A DNA stretch of 64,000 nucleotides, from NCBI RefSeq assembly GCF_014529935.1, contig NZ_JACVFC010000003.1, positions 62,001-126,000 of the forward strand, given 5' to 3'. A program made the position numbers and the translations under genes. Below the pieces are notes generated by a model. The model was not told where the DNA came from. It saw nothing but the letters and a program-made list of their open reading frames with translations, and made no database searches. This stretch comes from Chitinophaga qingshengii. GTDB taxonomy: Bacteria; Bacteroidota; Bacteroidia; Chitinophagales; Chitinophagaceae. Below, piece after piece: positions 49,837-64,000 of this stretch; position 1 is the first letter of the stretch; every line of letters starts with the position of its first letter.

Positions 49837-52800
49837 ATGAACCTTATTTTTTGTCTCCACCTATGTTTATTGAACCTGTTGCCGGCAGCACCCCCGCTTC
49901 CGGTGGATACTACCGCCCGCTACCATATCAGGCATTTTACAGATGAGGATGGTTTACCGCAAAACAGTATTAAAGGCATTGTACCCGACAAGAACGGGTT
50001 TCTGTGGCTGGCTACGGAGAACGGCCTGGCAAGATTTGACGGCAACTATTTCCTGAATTTCAGCAGCGACAACTTAAAGGAGCTGAAAAGCAGCCGGATG
50101 GCGAGAATTTATCCCAATGATACCGCCATAGCGGTGGAGAATGACATCGGGGAGATACTGACGGTGTCCGGTAGCACGGTCACGCATATTGGAAAAGTGC
50201 TGCCGGGGTATCAATACCAGCAATACAAGGAAACTAACCACGACTATTACCCTATTCGCGGATGGCCGGATGACTATGCCGCGCATTTTGCCAAAAAATT
50301 GCCGGTGGTATTGCCACAAACTTCTGACAGTTATTTTTCAGTGTACCGCGATACCATCTCTCATGTAAAAAATGGGACAACTGACTACCGCATCGTTCAA
50401 CCGCAGCTCGACCTGCTGCGGTTATTTGTTTGCGGCAACCGGCTTTTCTACCTGGATAAAGACGGACAAATTACAGGATGGATGCGGGAGCACCCCCTGA
50501 AAATCATGTTAACAGGAGAATTGCTGGCAGACCCGGCCTTCAGCAAATGTAAACTGGAACTTATGTGGAACCCTGTAACACGACAGGTTTTCATCTATAC
50601 GGACCATGCCTGTTACCTGTTGCAGCCACTACCGGATGGGAATATACGCAGTATTCAGGTAGTGGGGAATTTAAACCTGCCGGAATCCTATATCACGTCT
50701 ATCTATTACGATGAGCAGGACCGCCGCGTTTTCCTGGGCAGCTCTACCAAAGGGCTTTATATTTGTACCCGCCAGCAATTTACCGTTCACAAATCGGATG
50801 CTTCCGGCGCGGAAGTATTCTATGCACAGGCCCCTTTCCCGGGTAATGCGGTGGTTACCGCATCCGGCCTCACTTTCCATCAGACAGGGGGATACCACTG
50901 GCTGCCTTTTGCTGCTGACAAGGAAAATTCCCTGGAGAAATATACCCTGGCCCGCGATCCGCAAGGCATATACTGGGGAAGGGATGGTATGATCCTGATG
51001 GGTATCTCTGCCGATTTCAGCCGGGTGTTATATAAATTCGAATTACCCTATCTCATTGGTCCCGTACATGCCAGTCAGGATGGAAAGCTTTGGATAGGAG
51101 GCAAGTACCCCGGACTTTATTATATTAATACCGCAGAACCCGGTCAGGGATTGAAGTTCCTGGCTGCCGGAGTGAACGATGTTACCTATATCAAAGAGGG
51201 CAAGATCCCTGGCCTGTTGTGGGTGGGTACCGGCAAAGGCCTGTTCCGTGTTCAGCTGCCGTCAGGACATACGGATACGATCCGGGGATTGGAAGAGGGG
51301 AATGTACGCAGTATCTACATTCCTAAACCGCGGGAAATCTGGATTACGACTTATAACAAAGGTGTTTTCCTTTTCCGCGATGAACGGCTGGTGGCGCTTC
51401 CGCTGGACCGTCAGCGGTACATGACTACTACCCATTGTATTACGGAAGATACCCTGGGGTATTGCTGGCTGACCACCAACAAAGGCCTGTTCCGTGTCAA
51501 ACGGCAGGATGTGCTGGATTATGCAGACGGTAAACAGCACGACTTGTTTTATTATTATTTCGGGAAAGACCAGGGTTTTAATACCAATGAGTTCAACGGC
51601 GGCTGTCAGCCCTGCGCTTTTAAATACGACAATGGCGATATTTCACTGCCATCATTGGATGGGCTGGTGCATTTCAGTCCGGCTGCTATTCATATGGAAG
51701 TACCCGACGAAGGCATATTCGTGGACTGGATGGAACATAACGGGAAACCCGCAAGAGGAGGGGAGCATGTAGACCTGCCGAATGATTTTAAAGCTTTTCA
51801 ACTGCATGTCAGCTCTCCCTATTTTGGCGACCAGCGGAATCTGTATTTTTATTACTGCCTGGAGAAAGATGACTGGCACGAAGAACGTATATGGCTTCCT
51901 GTGAGCAGCGATCGCACGATCACCTTGTCTTCCCTGTCTTCCGGCAATTACCGTATCCGTATCCGGAAGCTGAAAGGATTCGGAAAAGACCAGTATATCG
52001 AAAAAGTGATCGTTGTACACGTCCTGGAAGCGTTTTACGAAAAAGTTTGGTTTCGTATAGCCGTCCTGGTTGCCCTGATCTGTCTGATCATATGGCTCTA
52101 TAAAATACGTATCCGGCGTATCCAGGACCAGAATAAACTGTTGGAACTAAAGGTGCTCAACCGCACGCAGAAACTGCAGGAAACCATGGCTATCCTGCAG
52201 GAATCGGATGAACAGCTGCGTAAGCAGAGCCTGATGAACAAACACCTGCTTACCGCTATTACCCATGATATTAAAACGCCGCTGCGGTTTTTGCTGAGCG
52301 TTAATAAAAGTGAGCCTTCGCAGAAGGATGAAATAAAAACCGTTACCTATGAGAGCCTGTATCGTATGCAACTGCTGGTGGATAATCTGATTCATTACAT
52401 GCGAACGACTTTCCAGGCGGGCGATTTTTCAGCAGAGACGGTAGCATTGTTCCCGCTGGTGGAAGAAAAGATGGCTATTTTCAGGCCGGTGGCCGATGCA
52501 AAGGGAATAACGCTGTCGAACCTGGTGTCACCGGAAATGACCGTCGTGGTAAACCAGTTGTTACTGGCAGTAGTGCTGCATAACCTGCTGGATAATGCCG
52601 TAAAATACACTACCCGGGGTGGGATAGAAATATCCGCCGAAAGCGGGGATGGGATGGTGACTATTCATGTGGCAGATACCGGTAGTGGCATGTCGAGGGC
52701 GGTCAGAGACTGGATTAACCACTCCGAAAATGACGGGACAGGCCATTCAGCCAGCACCGGTATAGGACTCATTCTCGTGAAGGAATTGCAGCCGGCCATC

Positions 52801-52875
52801 CATGCGCGCTTGTGGGCCCGCCGCCGTGATGATGGCGGGACTATACTTTCATTACAGCTTCGCCAAAATGGGTAG
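49837..52875 (+). CDS. Beta-propeller sensor histidine kinase
   Basis: 1012 residues. Signal peptide 1 to about 22, Reg_prop beta-propeller sensor (about 30-600, starting with HIRHFTDEDGLPQNSIKGI, then NGFLWLATENGLARFDG), a Y_Y_Y-like domain (about 620-725), membrane helix about 738-758, dimerisation/phospho-acceptor domain with His810 (ITHDIKTPLRFLL), and an HATPase domain (about 900-1010, N-box HNLLDNAVKY, G-box DTGSGM). Unlike the HTCS at 16459 it has no receiver or DNA-binding domain, so a separate response regulator is needed. The convergent NarL-type regulator is the natural candidate. The signal is unknown. Confidence 0.92.
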   Translation: MNLIFCLHLCLLNLLPAAPPLPVDTTARYHIRHFTDEDGLPQNSIKGIVPDKNGFLWLATENGLARFDGNYFLNFSSDNLKELKSSRMARIYPNDTAIAVENDIGEILTVSGSTVTHIGKVLPGYQYQQYKETNHDYYPIRGWPDDYAAHFAKKLPVVLPQTSDSYFSVYRDTISHVKNGTTDYRIVQPQLDLLRLFVCGNRLFYLDKDGQITGWMREHPLKIMLTGELLADPAFSKCKLELMWNPVTRQVFIYTDHACYLLQPLPDGNIRSIQVVGNLNLPESYITSIYYDEQDRRVFLGSSTKGLYICTRQQFTVHKSDASGAEVFYAQAPFPGNAVVTASGLTFHQTGGYHWLPFAADKENSLEKYTLARDPQGIYWGRDGMILMGISADFSRVLYKFELPYLIGPVHASQDGKLWIGGKYPGLYYINTAEPGQGLKFLAAGVNDVTYIKEGKIPGLLWVGTGKGLFRVQLPSGHTDTIRGLEEGNVRSIYIPKPREIWITTYNKGVFLFRDERLVALPLDRQRYMTTTHCITEDTLGYCWLTTNKGLFRVKRQDVLDYADGKQHDLFYYYFGKDQGFNTNEFNGGCQPCAFKYDNGDISLPSLDGLVHFSPAAIHMEVPDEGIFVDWMEHNGKPARGGEHVDLPNDFKAFQLHVSSPYFGDQRNLYFYYCLEKDDWHEERIWLPVSSDRTITLSSLSSGNYRIRIRKLKGFGKDQYIEKVIVVHVLEAFYEKVWFRIAVLVALICLIIWLYKIRIRRIQDQNKLLELKVLNRTQKLQETMAILQESDEQLRKQSLMNKHLLTAITHDIKTPLRFLLSVNKSEPSQKDEIKTVTYESLYRMQLLVDNLIHYMRTTFQAGDFSAETVALFPLVEEKMAIFRPVADAKGITLSNLVSPEMTVVVNQLLLAVVLHNLLDNAVKYTTRGGIEISAESGDGMVTIHVADTGSGMSRAVRDWINHSENDGTGHSASTGIGLILVKELQPAIHARLWARRRDDGGTILSLQLRQNG

Positions 52876-53506
52876 TGGCGTGGTACATCTGCGTTTTTTC
52901 TACCAGCGCGATCACATTTTTTACCCCGGTCTTCTCAAAAATACGGGCTTTGTAAGTACTGACAGTCGTGAGTTGCAGATGAAGCATCTCCGCAATTTTT
53001 ACCAGGGGAAGCCCTTTTATCAATAGGTTCATGACTTCTATCTCCCGCCCGGAGAGTACCGCAAATGGATTGTGGTGAGGTTCCTGTTGTTTGGTGTATT
53101 TTCTGATCAATTGTTCCCGGACAGCCTTGCTGATATATTTTTCACCTGCCAATACCGTATGGATGGCTGTTTTAAATTCATCATCCACAGAATTTTTCTC
53201 AATATATCCATCCGCACCGGTCTGTACATAGTCCAGGGCATACAGTATTTCTTCATACGCGGAACAGATCAGTATTCTCAAATGAGGTTGACGGAGCCTT
53301 GCCGCTTGTATCATCTGCAGGTTGTTGCCGCCGGGCATGTTAATGTCCAATACCAGCAGGTCGAAATGCTGTGCGTCAATCAAAGAAATGGTCTCGTCAA
53401 ATGTTCTGGCTTCTGCAACCAGCATGTCAGTGCGCAGGGAGCAGATAATTTGTTTTATGCCCAGTCTTACAATAGAATGGTCATCTGCTATCAATACATG
53501 TGTCAT
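52841..53506 (-). CDS. NarL/FixJ-type response regulator
   Basis: 221 residues. Receiver domain about 3-125 with acidic pocket Asp8/Asp9 and phospho-acceptor Asp54 (LVLDINMPG), then a LuxR-type HTH (about 148-205): LSGREIEVMNLLIKGLPLVK and STYKARIFEKTGVKN. Bacteroidota pairs of a beta-propeller kinase and such a regulator are common. Its 3' end overlaps the 3' end of the kinase gene by 35 bp on the opposite strand, so both last codons share DNA. It is divergent from the giant protein gene at 54032, which makes that gene a candidate target. Confidence 0.93.
   Translation of the reverse strand: MTHVLIADDHSIVRLGIKQIICSLRTDMLVAEARTFDETISLIDAQHFDLLVLDINMPGGNNLQMIQAARLRQPHLRILICSAYEEILYALDYVQTGADGYIEKNSVDDEFKTAIHTVLAGEKYISKAVREQLIRKYTKQQEPHHNPFAVLSGREIEVMNLLIKGLPLVKIAEMLHLQLTTVSTYKARIFEKTGVKNVIALVEKTQMYHATTHFGEAVMKV

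Positions 53507-64000
<10,494 letters not shown>

Overview
The window looks like chromosomal DNA from a Bacteroidota member, most likely Chitinophagaceae and possibly Chitinophaga. This is judged from gene content and cannot be proved from 64 kb. The supporting signs are a SusC/SusD pair, a one-protein hybrid two-component regulator, several lipoproteins, promoters with the Bacteroidota -7 element TAnnTTTG, few Shine-Dalgarno sites and a giant repetitive surface protein. I see no rRNA, tRNA, CRISPR array or intact insertion sequence.

1-20.5 kb is a glycan-utilisation region. A sodium/sugar symporter (cut by the left edge), a Nudix-fold sugar regulator that has lost its catalytic glutamates, and a TIM-barrel sugar isomerase/epimerase precede the polysaccharide utilisation locus. 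That locus holds GH29 and GH97 (unit 1, closed by a TTCG-loop terminator), then GH31 with a PA14 insert, SusC and SusD (unit 2, closed by another hairpin), a sialate O-acetylesterase-type SGNH hydrolase, and a convergent 1362-residue hybrid two-component regulator. A TGCAACA core recurs upstream of both glycosidase units and is a candidate operator for that regulator. The enzymes trim alpha-linked fucose, galactose/glucose and xylose/glucose and remove acetyl groups. No backbone-cleaving endo-enzyme is visible.

20.5-39.4 kb is a mixed accessory and housekeeping region: two tandem DUF3592-like membrane proteins, small secreted proteins, an orphan class I terpene synthase, a beta-propeller protein, a GreA/GreB-like factor, an AraC regulator beside a secreted metallo-beta-lactamase-fold protein, RraB-like, AlkX/YcaQ-like and HopJ-like proteins, a large AsmA-like protein and a TPR lipoprotein. 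Two decayed genes lie here. One is a pentapeptide-repeat gene broken by a stop codon and a frameshift. The other is a chimera joining the front of an AraC-type regulator to the tail of a glyoxalase-fold gene. An AT-rich gene of unknown function sits behind a near-consensus promoter framed by two inverted repeats.

39.4-45.2 kb carries kynU-kynA (tryptophan catabolism), a VOC protein, an AraC regulator, an alpha/beta hydrolase overlapping a DUF1905 protein, and a small secreted protein.

45.3-64 kb carries a bulb-type lectin fused to a papain-like domain, a REP-like palindrome, a candidate 46-residue peptide gene, a NEW3-domain/ABC ATPase/ABC permease operon, a beta-propeller sensor kinase, a convergent NarL-type response regulator, and a giant exported protein of at least 3,300 residues. 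The last has a beta-helix head and at least seven copies of a roughly 400-residue lectin-like module, and it runs off the right edge.
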